59,093 nt of DNA from Candidatus Poseidoniia archaeon (GTDB lineage: Archaea > Thermoplasmatota > Poseidoniia > MGIII > CG-Epi1), in assembly GCA_030748895.1 (NCBI GenBank), contig JASMLC010000009.1:1-59093 (forward strand), read 5' to 3'. The notes beneath the pieces are model-generated. The model ran no database searches, was not told the DNA's origin, and was given only the letters and a program-made list of their open reading frames with translations. Below are positions 43,642 to 52,335 of the stretch, one piece after another; the first letter of the stretch is position 1; every line of letters starts with the position of its first letter. The position numbers and the translations under genes are program-made.

Positions 43642-44366
43642 CAGAGGTCCGAGACTTCGCGGATGTTCTGCAGCTCCCAGTTGACGAGCGTGCAGGTCAG
43701 CGTGTAGTCGAGCGGTTCGTCCTTGATGGGACTCGGGTTGGCGTCGTCTTCGTAGGTGATTACGCCCGAAACCGGTGGCCCCGCCGCCTCGAAAGAGGCG
43801 ATGAATTCCTCCACCGAATCCGCCGAGCCGGAAACGGTCTCACCCAGCACGGTCACGGGGATGGTAATGGTCACCGAGCCGTCGAAGCCGGTGCCCTGTG
43901 CGGTTTCAGAAAAATTGCCGGTAGTGACCTGCAGCGACACAGTGGGCTGTCCGATATCGCCAATCGAGGCCGCCGTGGTCCAGATGACGGTTACGTCGAC
44001 CGAGGCGAGCCGCATTTCGCCCGCGAAGTCCCACTCGCCCTCCCCGGCGTCGACCCCGAACGGCACGCTGTCACCCTCGTCGTTGAGCGTTCCGCTCTTG
44101 CTGGGACCGGAGGTGTTGTTGGTCGCGACGTCCGCCTCGAAGCCAGTCGAGCCGCCGCCGATGCCGGAAACCGCGACCGAGTTGGCCGCCGACTGGAACG
44201 AAATCGCGAGGATGATGATGATGACCGCGAAGCCGATGGCGCCCGAGACCAGCCGGCCGGTAACCGCGAACGGGAAGCCGCCCGGCAGCTCCATGCGGCG
44301 CAGCTCGCTGTTGTTGTAGCGCTCGAACTGCTTCAGCTTCTCACCCACGGTGTCGGACAGCGCCAT
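43641..44366 (-). CDS. Membrane-anchored protein with extracellular beta domain, unknown
   Basis: A 241-residue protein. A cytoplasmic N-terminal helix of ~30 residues (SDTVGEKLKQFERYNNSELR) precedes a transmembrane helix at about 37-57. A Gly/Thr/Asp-rich beta domain (GEMRLASVDVTVIWTTAAS, VTITIPVTVLGETVSGS, SGVITYEDDANP) follows. No family recognised. It overlaps taw1 by 1 bp, an odd partner for a surface protein. A TTAGGTTTAAG element 24 bp upstream is a likely promoter. Confidence 0.75.
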   Translation of the reverse strand: MALSDTVGEKLKQFERYNNSELRRMELPGGFPFAVTGRLVSGAIGFAVIIIILAISFQSAANSVAVSGIGGGSTGFEADVATNNTSGPSKSGTLNDEGDSVPFGVDAGEGEWDFAGEMRLASVDVTVIWTTAASIGDIGQPTVSLQVTTGNFSETAQGTGFDGSVTITIPVTVLGETVSGSADSVEEFIASFEAAGPPVSGVITYEDDANPSPIKDEPLDYTLTCTLVNWELQNIREVSDL

Positions 44367-44406
44367 TGAGGCGGCAGTAGTGGTGCGTTATTAGGTTTAA
44401 GCCGTT

Positions 44407-47400
44407 CTACGAGCAGCCCGTAGTGGCTCCACACCCAGTGCACTTGAAGCAGTTGCCGTTGGGGACCAGCATGAACTGGCCGCAGTCGGGGCACGGGTCG
44501 CCCGAGAAGCCCATACGAACCGCCTCCGTGACACTCGCCTGCCGCAGGTCACCGGTCGCGCCGGGGGTTAGCGGGCCGGGGTCGAGGCTCGGGTCGGGCG
44601 GGTTGCCCATGTCGTCGAGCGTCATCTGGATTTCGTGCTGGTCGCCCGACGCTTCGCCGTGCGGGGAGCGCTCGCTGGCGGCATCTTCGAGGTCGTCTTC
44701 AGCGACCGACCGGAGGGCATCGGGGCGCAGGTCATCCTCGGTGACGCCGTGTGCGAGGTCGTAGCGGCCGAGGTAGTTGATGGCCAGCTCGCGGAAGAGG
44801 TAGTCGATAATCGAGGTCGCCATCTTGATGCGTTCGTTGCCCTGCACCGGGCCGAGCGGCTCAAAGCGCGAGAAGACGAAGGCATCAACGAATTCCTCGA
44901 GCGGGACGCCATGCTGTAGCCCGAGGCTGATGGCGACCGCGAAGCAGTTCATCAGGCTGCGGAAGGCTGCTCCTTCTTTGGCCATGTCAATGAAAATTTC
45001 GCCGAGGCTGCCATCCTCGTACTGGCCAGTGTGGAGGTAGACCGTGTGCCCCCCAATCTTGGCCTTCTGGATGTACCCCGTACGGCGCTCGGGGAGCCGC
45101 CGCCGCTGCGCGATGTAGCGCGTCACTACCTTGCGCGCAATCTGGTGCGCGTCGGGCGTCGGCAGCGCGTCGGCCATGATTTCGACCGCTTTCTCGGCCG
45201 AGACGAGGCCTTCTGCCAGTAGCTCCTCGTCCTCAGCCAGCGCGACCGTCAGGCTGGTGCCCGACATCAGTGGCTGGCTCAGCTTGGAGCCGTCGCGGTA
45301 GAGTGCGATGGATTTGTTCATCGTGCGCCATGATTCCTCGTAGGCCTGACTGATTTCGGCGACTGTCGCCTTATGTGGCATGTTGATAGTCTTCGAGATG
45401 GCGCCCGAGATGAACGGCTGCGCGGCCGCCATGATGCGGACGTGCGCGTGCCACGAAATAGAGCGGGTGCCGTAGCGTCCGCAGCGGTTGGCGCAGTCGA
45501 AGACGGCGAGGTGCGCTTCCTTGAAGTGTGGCGCGCCTTCGACCGTCAGTCGCCCGAAGACGTAGTCGTCGGCCGCCTGCACTTCATCAGTCTCGTAGCC
45601 CAGGTGTTCGAGCAGGTCGAAGGCGGGACTGGTGACCTGCTCCTGCGTAACGTCGAGCTTCTCGAGGCAGTATTCTTCGCCGATGTGCAGCGGCGTCACC
45701 AGCATCTTCAGCGAAGTCGTGGTGGGAATCGCCTGCTCGAGCTGGTCGATGACCTCGCCCGAGAGCCCCTTGCGTTTGAGCGATTCGCGGTTGACGTCCG
45801 GTGCTTCCACCAGCGTGCCGTTCCCGAGCATATAGCGGATGATGTCGTCGCGCTGCGCCTCGTCGTAGCCGAGCCGTTCCACCGCGAGCGGCACCGACTG
45901 GTTGATGATGCGCAGCATTCCGCCGCCCGCCAGTGTCTTGAGTTTCACCAGCGCGAAGTCGGGCTCGATACCGGTGGTATCGCAGTCCATCTGCATGCCG
46001 ATGGTGCCGGTCGGCGCAATCACCGTGACTTGCGCGTTGCGGTAGCCGTGCCGTTCGCCCAGCGCCACCGCCTCGTCCCACGCTGAGCGGGCGCTGTTGA
46101 GCAGGTATTCCGGGCAGTAAGCGGGGTCAATCGCGAGCGGCTTCACGGTCAGTCCTTCGTATTCGTCGGCCGGGGCGTTGCACGCCGCACGGCGGTGGTT
46201 TCGCATCACCCGCAGCATGCAGTCGCGGTTCTGCTCGTAGCGCGGGAACGGCCCCTTCACGCGTGCCATCTCGGCCGAGGTGGCGTAGCTCGCCCCCCCG
46301 AGAATGGCGGTCAGCGAGCCGCAAATCGCGAGCGCGCGCTCGTCATCGTAGGGAATCCCCATGCGCATTAGCAGCGAGCCGATATTGGCGTAGCCGAGGC
46401 CGAGGGTGCGGTAGTCGTAGCTGCGCTTTGCAATCGCCTCGGACGGGAATTGCGCCATCAGCACCGAAATTTCGAGCACGACCGTCCAGAGCCGGATGGC
46501 GTGCCGGTAATCGTCCAGTCGCAGCATTCCCTCGCGCTCGTCGTAAAACGCGCCGAGGTTGAGCGACGCAAGGTTGCACGCCGTGTCATCAAGGAACATA
46601 TATTCCGAGCAGGGGTTCGACCCGCGAATCGGCCCGTCGGGCGCGCAGGTGTGCCACTCGTTGATGGTGGTGTCGAACTGGATGCCGGGGTCGGCGCAGG
46701 ACCAGGCGGCCTGCGAAATCTGGTCCCAGAGGTCGCGCGCCGGCAGGTTACGGCACGCCTCTGGCTCGCGCCCTTCGGCCGCCGCCGCCTCAAGCTCGGT
46801 GCGCCAGTAGAGCTGCCACTCCCCATCGGAGAGCGCTGCTTCCATGAAGGTGTTGGAGGCGCGGACCGAGTTGTTGCTGTTCTGCCCTGAGACAGTCTGG
46901 TAGGCATCGCCCTCCCAGTCCGTATCGAACGTGGTGACCTCGAGGTGGGACCAGCCCTGCTCGCCCAGCTCGAGCACGCGTGCGACCAGCGTCTCGGGGA
47001 CGTAGTCGCGCAGTGCCGAGCGCACCGCGCGCGCCAGCGCCCGGTTCAGTTTCTGGTCCAGCTTATCTCCCTCTTCGGGGTGCGCCACGATAGCAGCCAG
47101 AATTTCGTTGGCGTGGTCCTGTAATTGCCGCGAACCGGCAACCAGTGCGGCCACTTTCTCTTCCTCTGAGACCTTCCAGTTGATGAACTCTTCAATGTCG
47201 GGATGGTCCATGTCAAGGCAGACCATCTTGGCGGCCCGACGAGTTGTGCCGCCCGACTTGATGGCGCCCGCAGCGCGGTCACCAATCTTCAGGAATGACA
47301 TCAGTCCTGATGAGCGGCCGCCGCCCGAGAGCGGCTCCTCGCCGCTGCGGATGGAGGAGAAGTTGGAGCCGGTACCCGAGCCGAACTTGAAGAGCCGCGC

Positions 47401-48084
47401 CTCGCGCGTCCAGAGGTCCATGATGCCTCCTTCGTTGACGAGGTCGTCGCTCACCGACTGGATGAAACAGGCGTGCGGCTGCGGGTGCTCGTAAGCGCTG
47501 GTCGAGCGCTCCAGCTCGCCGGTTCTGGCGTTGACGAAGTGGTGCCCCTGCGGGGGTCCGTCAATCCCGTAGGCCCAGTTGAGGCCGGTGTTGAACCACT
47601 GCGGCGAATTGGGCGACGCCATCTGCGCCGCCAGCATGTAACAGAGTTCGTCGTAGAACGCGCGCGCATCCTTCTCGGACGCGAAGTAGTCATGTTTCCA
47701 GCCCCACCAGGTCCAGGTCCCTGCCAGGCGACGGAACAGCTGCCGGCCGTCCTTTTCGCCGCGGTGGCGCTTGCTGACGCTCAGCTTCGCCAGTGCCTTT
47801 TCGTCAGGCGCGGAACGGCGCAGCCACTTCGGAACGTCCTTTTCGACTACCGCTTTCAGCTTGCGCGGGATGCCTGCCTTGCGGAAGTATTTCTGCGCCA
47901 GCACGTTGGCTGCGGTCTGGCTGTAATTGACAGGAAGGTTGACACCGCGCATCTCGAAAGCGGTCGTGCCGTCGAAGTTACGAATCAGCGTGTCGCGCTT
48001 CTTCCATTCCAGCGCGTCGAATGCGTCGGCACCTGCCTCAGTAAAACGCCTTTCAATTCCAAGTCCTTCTGGATTGGCTGGCAT
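44407..48084 (-). CDS. nrdJ: Adenosylcobalamin-dependent (class II) ribonucleotide reductase
   Basis: A 1225-residue enzyme making deoxyribonucleotides with B12 in place of a tyrosyl radical or oxygen. Landmarks: [69 protein letters not shown], and [19 protein letters not shown]. The C-terminus holds two CxxC pairs in a zinc ribbon ([26 protein letters not shown]). Start is set at ATG 48084; an ATG 23 codons upstream (48153) lies only about 15 bp from the nearer TATA box and is less likely. It is long for the family, probably through insertions. The upstream region is rich in inverted repeats. Confidence 0.94.
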   Translation of the reverse strand: MPANPEGLGIERRFTEAGADAFDALEWKKRDTLIRNFDGTTAFEMRGVNLPVNYSQTAANVLAQKYFRKAGIPRKLKAVVEKDVPKWLRRSAPDEKALAKLSVSKRHRGEKDGRQLFRRLAGTWTWWGWKHDYFASEKDARAFYDELCYMLAAQMASPNSPQWFNTGLNWAYGIDGPPQGHHFVNARTGELERSTSAYEHPQPHACFIQSVSDDLVNEGGIMDLWTREARLFKFGSGTGSNFSSIRSGEEPLSGGGRSSGLMSFLKIGDRAAGAIKSGGTTRRAAKMVCLDMDHPDIEEFINWKVSEEEKVAALVAGSRQLQDHANEILAAIVAHPEEGDKLDQKLNRALARAVRSALRDYVPETLVARVLELGEQGWSHLEVTTFDTDWEGDAYQTVSGQNSNNSVRASNTFMEAALSDGEWQLYWRTELEAAAAEGREPEACRNLPARDLWDQISQAAWSCADPGIQFDTTINEWHTCAPDGPIRGSNPCSEYMFLDDTACNLASLNLGAFYDEREGMLRLDDYRHAIRLWTVVLEISVLMAQFPSEAIAKRSYDYRTLGLGYANIGSLLMRMGIPYDDERALAICGSLTAILGGASYATSAEMARVKGPFPRYEQNRDCMLRVMRNHRRAACNAPADEYEGLTVKPLAIDPAYCPEYLLNSARSAWDEAVALGERHGYRNAQVTVIAPTGTIGMQMDCDTTGIEPDFALVKLKTLAGGGMLRIINQSVPLAVERLGYDEAQRDDIIRYMLGNGTLVEAPDVNRESLKRKGLSGEVIDQLEQAIPTTTSLKMLVTPLHIGEEYCLEKLDVTQEQVTSPAFDLLEHLGYETDEVQAADDYVFGRLTVEGAPHFKEAHLAVFDCANRCGRYGTRSISWHAHVRIMAAAQPFISGAISKTINMPHKATVAEISQAYEESWRTMNKSIALYRDGSKLSQPLMSGTSLTVALAEDEELLAEGLVSAEKAVEIMADALPTPDAHQIARKVVTRYIAQRRRLPERRTGYIQKAKIGGHTVYLHTGQYEDGSLGEIFIDMAKEGAAFRSLMNCFAVAISLGLQHGVPLEEFVDAFVFSRFEPLGPVQGNERIKMATSIIDYLFRELAINYLGRYDLAHGVTEDDLRPDALRSVAEDDLEDAASERSPHGEASGDQHEIQMTLDDMGNPPDPSLDPGPLTPGATGDLRQASVTEAVRMGFSGDPCPDCGQFMLVPNGNCFKCTGCGATTGCS

Positions 48085-48107
48085 CAGGCCACCCCCCAGG
48101 GTGGCTG

Positions 48108-48115
48108 AGATATAG
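48108..48115 (-). promoter_or_regulatory. Proximal TATA box of nrdJ
   Basis: GCTATATCTC on the minus strand, about 27 bp before the preferred ATG 48084. A GC-rich hairpin (GCCACCC and GGGTGGC, 48087-48104) lies between it and the start codon. Confidence 0.5.
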
Positions 48116-48162
48116 CATCGTATTTTGCCATTACAATCATGGGTTCGGGGCATTCTGGCTAC

Positions 48163-48172
48163 CTGATATAAG
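48163..48172 (-). promoter_or_regulatory. Distal TATA box of nrdJ
   Basis: CGCTTATATCA on the minus strand. It predicts a start near 48142 and a ~58-nt leader to ATG 48084 that would contain the 48087-48104 hairpin. Confidence 0.55.
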
Positions 48173-48190
48173 CGTTGCAGGGGAGGCTAA

Positions 48191-48210
48191 TTTTGTAGAA
48201 TACTACGAAA
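48191..48210. promoter_or_regulatory. 8-bp dyad upstream of nrdJ
   Basis: TTTTGTAG and CTACGAAA around AATA, with one G-T mismatch. It lies just upstream of the distal TATA box, where an archaeal activator or repressor could bind. Confidence 0.4.
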
Positions 48211-48240
48211 TTCGGGTGATGTTCCACTCTTTTTTGCAAC

Positions 48241-48282
48241 AAAAACAGGTGGAACCTGCTGAAAACAGGGTAAAGGTTCCAC
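48241..48282 (-). terminator. Stem-loop plus T5 run between nadE and nrdJ
   Basis: On the minus strand GTGGAACC and GGTTCCAC pair over an 18-nt loop (with inner CTG/CAG), followed by CTGTTTTTG. It looks like a terminator for nadE or for a short RNA from the TATA-like CTTATAAC near 48332. A further GTGGAAC copy lies at 48221-48227. The rest of 48085-48349 is AT-rich with no gene. Confidence 0.5.
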
Positions 48283-48349
48283 GATTTATGCCGGTAAAGG
48301 GGTAGTTATTTTATCTTCGTCGAAATATGTTATAAGTCGGTTTTACGGG

Positions 48350-49153
48350 TCAGTGCCGGACCCCCGTGGTCTCGCGCCAGTCAATGCCGACCGTGCGGCG
48401 CCCCAATTTGCAAACCGGGGGAAAAATTCGCTTGTGGATTGAGCGCTGTACCAGTGCCGCAACGCGCGCCGCATCCGCCTCCGGAACGCCGCGCGCCGCC
48501 ATTTCCGTCGGCGAGTCATGCCGCTCCAGCGCCGCCAGCAGCCGGTCCAGCTGCGCGTACGGCAGCCCCAGCTCGCCCTCGTCAGTCTGCCCCTCCCACA
48601 GCTCGGCCGTCGGGGGCCGTTCGCGGATGGCTGCGGGCACGCCAAGGGCGGCAGCGAACAGTCGTACCTGGCTTTTATAGAGATCGCCGAGAGGAAGCAG
48701 GTCTGCGCCCCCGTCGCCCCACTTGGTGTAGTAGCCGGTCAGCAGCTCCGACTTGTTCGAGGTGCCGAGCACCAGCGCCCCGCGTTCGGCCGCCGCGCCG
48801 TAGAGCAGCGCCATGCGCAGGCGGGCGCGCAGGTTGCCCTGCTGCTCTCGCGTTTTGAAGAAGTCCGCCGCGTCGTCGAAAGCACTTGCCAGCGGCGCGA
48901 TGTCCACCTCGCGCGTCTCGACCGCCAGCGCGGCGGCGTGCGCCGCCGCCATTCCGGTCGAAACAGTCTCGCCGTGCGGGAGCAGCAGCCCGTGGACCGC
49001 TTCGGCACCGAGCGCCTCAACCGCCGTGGCCAAGGCGGTCGCCGAGTCGATGCCGCCCGAAAGCCCGAGCACGACGCCCGCAGCCCCGGCGTCGGCGACG
49101 CGGTGCCGGATGAAGCCGGTGATGATGGCGCGACAGTCGGCGGGCAACCGCAT
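48350..49153 (-). CDS. nadE: NAD synthetase (ammonia-dependent type)
   Basis: A 267-residue N-type ATP pyrophosphatase amidating deamido-NAD. The PP-loop is LSGGIDSAT (about 31-39). Later blocks: ALVLGTSNKSELLTGYYTKWGDGGADLLPLGDLYKSQVR and ELWEGQTDEGELGLPYAQLDRLL are diagnostic. No glutaminase (nitrilase) domain is fused. A separate nitrilase-family gene lies divergently 69 bp away. Length is standard for the NH3-dependent form. Confidence 0.95.
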   Translation of the reverse strand: MRLPADCRAIITGFIRHRVADAGAAGVVLGLSGGIDSATALATAVEALGAEAVHGLLLPHGETVSTGMAAAHAAALAVETREVDIAPLASAFDDAADFFKTREQQGNLRARLRMALLYGAAAERGALVLGTSNKSELLTGYYTKWGDGGADLLPLGDLYKSQVRLFAAALGVPAAIRERPPTAELWEGQTDEGELGLPYAQLDRLLAALERHDSPTEMAARGVPEADAARVAALVQRSIHKRIFPPVCKLGRRTVGIDWRETTGVRH

Positions 49154-49222
49154 CGCGCGCCGAACGGCGGCAGGATATGAGGCCGTGGCCCAGCCCTTTT
49201 ACCACACGGCAACTGCGCGCGC

Positions 49223-50008
49223 ATGCAGCTGGCGGTGGCGCAGGCGCCCGTGGAACTTGGCGATGTCGAGGCGAATCTCGCGACGGCACGCAAGCTGCTG
49301 GAGCAGGCGCAGGCGGCGTGCGACGGCGGGCTCGACCTGCTGGTGCTGCCCGAGCTGTTCCTGACGGGATACCTGCTGCGCGACGACTACGCGCGCGTCG
49401 CCGAGACGGTCCCGGGCGACGGCCCGGCGCAGGTGGGCCTCGCGGCGCTCGCGGCCGACAGCGGCGTCCATATCGCCGCCGGGCTGGTCGAGCGCGGGCG
49501 CGAGAGCCTCTACAACGTCGCGCTGCTGGTCGGGCCCGACGGCTACATCGGCCACTACCGCAAGCGCTACCTCCCCAATTTCGGGCCGTTCGAGGAGAAG
49601 CTGCACTTCGGCGCCGGCGACGCGACGCCGGTCTTCGAGACGCCGCTGGGGCGCATCGGGATGCAGGTCTGCTACGACATATTCTTCCCGGTGCAATCGC
49701 TGGCGCTGGCGCACGGCGGGGCCGAGCTTATCCTGAACATCTCGGCCAGCCCGACGACGTCGCGTCCGCTGTTCCATCGCATGCTCCCCGCGCGCGCCAT
49801 CGAGACCACCTGCTTCTGGGTTTTCGCCAACAACGTCGGCGTGCAGGGCTCGCTCACCTTTGGCGGCGAGTCGTGCATCGTCGACCCGCGCGGGCGCTTC
49901 GTCGGCGAAGCGCCCGCGCTCGAAGCAGGCATTGCGGTGGCGGAGATTGACCTCACCACGCTGCCGTCGTTCCGCGAAGCGCGGCCGGTGCTGCGCGACT
50001 CTCAGTAG
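49223..50008 (+). CDS. Carbon-nitrogen hydrolase (nitrilase superfamily)
   Basis: A 261-residue amidase with the catalytic triad E44 (LPELFLTGY), K114 (YRKRYLPNFG) and C150 (MQVCYDIFFP). The closest functional themes are N-carbamoylputrescine amidohydrolase, omega-amidase or a glutaminase partner. It is divergent from nadE, so supplying ammonia to NadE is possible, but no direct evidence exists. A CTTTTACC element about 25 bp before the ATG is the likely promoter. Convergent with the next gene by 7 bp. Confidence 0.85.
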   Translation: MQLAVAQAPVELGDVEANLATARKLLEQAQAACDGGLDLLVLPELFLTGYLLRDDYARVAETVPGDGPAQVGLAALAADSGVHIAAGLVERGRESLYNVALLVGPDGYIGHYRKRYLPNFGPFEEKLHFGAGDATPVFETPLGRIGMQVCYDIFFPVQSLALAHGGAELILNISASPTTSRPLFHRMLPARAIETTCFWVFANNVGVQGSLTFGGESCIVDPRGRFVGEAPALEAGIAVAEIDLTTLPSFREARPVLRDSQ

Positions 50009-50499
50009 GCGGCCTGGAACTGCGACAGGTCGGCGTTGCACTTCCCGCACTGGAACATGGGCGAGATGCAGGCGGAGTGGAACTTGATGTTGCAGTGGTT
50101 GCAGGTCGCGACGTAGCTGCCGGTGCGCAGCTCCATATCGCAATCGGCGCAGGCGGCCGACGCGAACTCGACTCCCGTTTTCTGCTGCTTGAGCTGCTTG
50201 CCAGTGCGCGTTGCGCCGCCCTTGACCAGCCCGGCCGCCAGGACTCTCCTGTGCGCCTTCTCGACTTCGGGTTTCAGGTGCTGTAGCGCCTCAATCAGTT
50301 TCTTCTGCCGCAGCGCAACGATTTTCTCGATGTGCCCCACCGCATCCGATTCGCGCTGGAGTGGCGGCATCTTGCCCAGTTCCTCGGCGATGCGGTGCAG
50401 GCTGCCCCGCTCCTGCTCGACCCACTTCAGTAGTGCCTTCATCAGGTTGTAGCCGCGAGTCGCCTCCTTCTTGGTCAGGTGGAGCGGGTCGCGGGTCAT
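50002..50499 (-). CDS. Helical protein with C-terminal C4HC3 (PHD/RING-like) zinc finger
   Basis: A 165-residue protein. Residues 1-100 are helical and basic/charged (EATRGYNLMKALLKWVEQER, HIEKIVALRQKKLIEALQHL). The C-terminal finger has ligands C117, C120, C133, C136, H141, C144, C151 and C154: C-x2-C-x12-C-x2-C-x4-H-x2-C-x6-C-x2-C. The order and H-x2-C spacing match PHD or treble-clef cross-brace fingers. Such domains are unusual in archaea. Function unknown. A CTTTTTAGG element lies about 75 bp upstream. Confidence 0.8.
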   Translation of the reverse strand: MTRDPLHLTKKEATRGYNLMKALLKWVEQERGSLHRIAEELGKMPPLQRESDAVGHIEKIVALRQKKLIEALQHLKPEVEKAHRRVLAAGLVKGGATRTGKQLKQQKTGVEFASAACADCDMELRTGSYVATCNHCNIKFHSACISPMFQCGKCNADLSQFQAAY

Positions 50500-50656
50500 G
50501 CGACCGCCCCCGGGAGGTCTTCAGGAAGTGAGTTGAGTCCGGACACGGAGCCGGGGCACGCCTGTCGGCCCTAAAAAGAATTCCCTCCTCGAGTGCATGG
50601 GAACTGGTTCAAGCTTTGACAATCAGCTTTTAACCGTAGCAGCCTGCCGCCAGCCG

Positions 50657-51916
50657 ATGCATGACGTGGCGGTGGTAGGGCAGGGGCCGGCCGGCGGAAT
50701 GGCGGCGCTGCGGCTGGCCGAAGCGGGCCACTCAGTAATCTCTTTCGAGCGCAAGCAGCGGGTCGGCGACCCGATTCACTGCGGCGAAGGCCTCGGGCGC
50801 ATCGCGCTCGAGCACACGAACTACCCGGTCGGCGACTGGGCTATCCGTGAAGTGAAGGGCAACCGCATCCGGATGCCCAACGGCAAGTCGGTGGGGCTGA
50901 TGTCGCCCGGCTACTCAATCCACCGCTGGGGGCTCGACCGCGCCATCTCCGACGACGCGGTCAAGGCGGGCGCCGAGCGGCACGAAGGCGTGCGCGTCAC
51001 GAAGGTACTTCGCGAGAACGGCCACTGGAACCTCGCCTCGAAGGACGGCCCGGTCGCGCAGGCGCGGCAGCTGGTGATAGCCGAAGGGCGGGTGCCGGTG
51101 CTGGTACCGCAAGTTGGCCTCAAAGGTAATGACAAGCTGCGGCTATTGCCGGGGCTGCAGTACAAGTTCCGCACCAGCGACGTCAATTTTCCAGATACGG
51201 ACTATTTCGACTTCTACATCCACCCGCGCTATGCCGATGGCTACGTCTGGGTCTTCCCGCGCGACGACGTCTTCAACGTCGGCATCGTTGCGACTAACGG
51301 CGCCAAGGCGGGCCTCGAGCAGTTCTGCCGAGACGAGATGCAGGTCGACCCCGACCAGCGCATCCCCAACGACCTGGGCGACCTGCAGAACGGGGGGCTG
51401 ATTCCGCGCGACGGCCCCATCCCGCAGTTCGCGACGCGCGGCGCCTACGTCGTTGGCGATTCGGCCGGGCTCACGAACCCGATAACCAAAGGGGGCGTCC
51501 ATGTCGGGATGCTCTCGGGAGAATACGCCGCCATCGCCATCCGCAACGCGCTCGGCAGCGGCGAGTTGGTGCCGCCGTCGCACGCGGTCAACACCCACGA
51601 ACTACGCGGCCTGCACTGGGAACGCACCGGCCGGGCGCTGCACCCACAGCTGGCGCCGCACCTGTGGTACGACCGCATCCTGAAGCGGCAGCCGTGGACG
51701 CAGCAGCAGTTCGTCGACGAGTCGAAGCTGATTTACGCGCTGGACGAGCGCATCCTGAACCTGATTGGCGAAATCTACGACGGGCGCAACTACTCCGACC
51801 TGCCGTGGCTGAAGATGCTGGGCATCCTGATACGCAACCCGGATCTGGCTCCGCTGGCGCGCAAGCTGCTCAAAATCAAGGCCAGCCTGAAGATAACCGA
51901 GAAATACGGGTGGTAA
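50657..51916 (+). CDS. Geranylgeranyl reductase family protein (digeranylgeranylglycerophospholipid reductase-like)
   Basis: A 419-residue FAD enzyme that saturates isoprenoid chains of archaeal ether lipids. The N-terminal Rossmann motif is DVAVVGQGPAGGMAALRLAEAG, then RVGDPIHCGEGLG; a later FAD site reads GAYVVGDSAGLTNPITKGGVHVGM. The YVWVFPRDDVFNVGIV strand is typical of the family. The ATG at 50657 gives the standard start and sits about 28 bp from GCTTTTAACC. An ATG at 50597 with its own CTAAAAAG element is an alternative. The exact substrate is not proven. Confidence 0.93.
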   Translation: MHDVAVVGQGPAGGMAALRLAEAGHSVISFERKQRVGDPIHCGEGLGRIALEHTNYPVGDWAIREVKGNRIRMPNGKSVGLMSPGYSIHRWGLDRAISDDAVKAGAERHEGVRVTKVLRENGHWNLASKDGPVAQARQLVIAEGRVPVLVPQVGLKGNDKLRLLPGLQYKFRTSDVNFPDTDYFDFYIHPRYADGYVWVFPRDDVFNVGIVATNGAKAGLEQFCRDEMQVDPDQRIPNDLGDLQNGGLIPRDGPIPQFATRGAYVVGDSAGLTNPITKGGVHVGMLSGEYAAIAIRNALGSGELVPPSHAVNTHELRGLHWERTGRALHPQLAPHLWYDRILKRQPWTQQQFVDESKLIYALDERILNLIGEIYDGRNYSDLPWLKMLGILIRNPDLAPLARKLLKIKASLKITEKYGW

Positions 51917-51956
51917 CATTCCGCGTCTTTACGCGTTATTACGTAGCTAAAACCGG

Positions 51957-51978
51957 CTAAACCGCCTGCGGGTTTTTA
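51957..51978 (+). terminator. Hairpin/T5 overlapping the next promoter
   Basis: AAACC and GGTTT around a 7-nt loop, running into GTTTTTATC. The T-run may end the reductase transcript, while GTTTTTATCC, centred about 28 bp before the GTG at 52003, may serve as the next TATA box. Confidence 0.4.
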
Positions 51979-52002
51979 TCCCACCCCGGCCAACTGCCCG
52001 CC

Positions 52003-52335
52003 GTGAGCGACTGGATTGACTGCGAGAATTGTGGCGACCAGTTCGAAATCAGGCGGGTTTTCCAGCGCAGCCATGGTTACTGCTCGCGTTGCCGCCAGCA
52101 CATGAAGCCGCTCGACCTGGAACTGCTCTGCGCCGCCGAAGGCGCGGTGGCGGGGCACGGCGACGGCCGCGTCTCGCGCGGCGACTTGCAGGAAATCATG
52201 GCCATCATCCGTGGGACCGGCTGGTTCAGCCCGGTCGAGAGGGCGACGCTCGACCTGATTCACCGCAACTACCGTTTCACCAGCGCCGCCGAGAAACTCT
52301 ACCGCACCGAGCTCGGCAACTGGCCCAAGGGCTAA
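52003..52335 (+). CDS. Small zinc-ribbon protein, unknown
   Basis: A 110-residue protein starting at GTG. An N-terminal zinc ribbon has C7, C10, C27 and C30 (CENCGDQF, YCSRC). The rest is a helical domain (DGRVSRGDLQEIMAIIRGTGWFSPVERATLDLIHRNYRF) with an HTH-like rhythm. It may bind nucleic acid or a protein partner. It is convergent with the MBL hydrolase gene, overlapping by 4 bp. No family recognised. Confidence 0.75.
   Translation: MSDWIDCENCGDQFEIRRVFQRSHGYCSRCRQHMKPLDLELLCAAEGAVAGHGDGRVSRGDLQEIMAIIRGTGWFSPVERATLDLIHRNYRFTSAAEKLYRTELGNWPKG

Noticed and set aside
48085-48153. nrdJ starting at ATG 48153
   Set aside because: The distal TATA box is only about 15 bp from it, so the codon would lie before the transcript start. 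The 23 extra residues resemble no RNR N-terminus.
50597-50656. 20-residue N-terminal extension of the geranylgeranyl reductase
   Set aside because: The family N-terminus begins at the ATG at 50657, which has its own well-spaced TATA box. The upstream ATG remains possible but is less likely.
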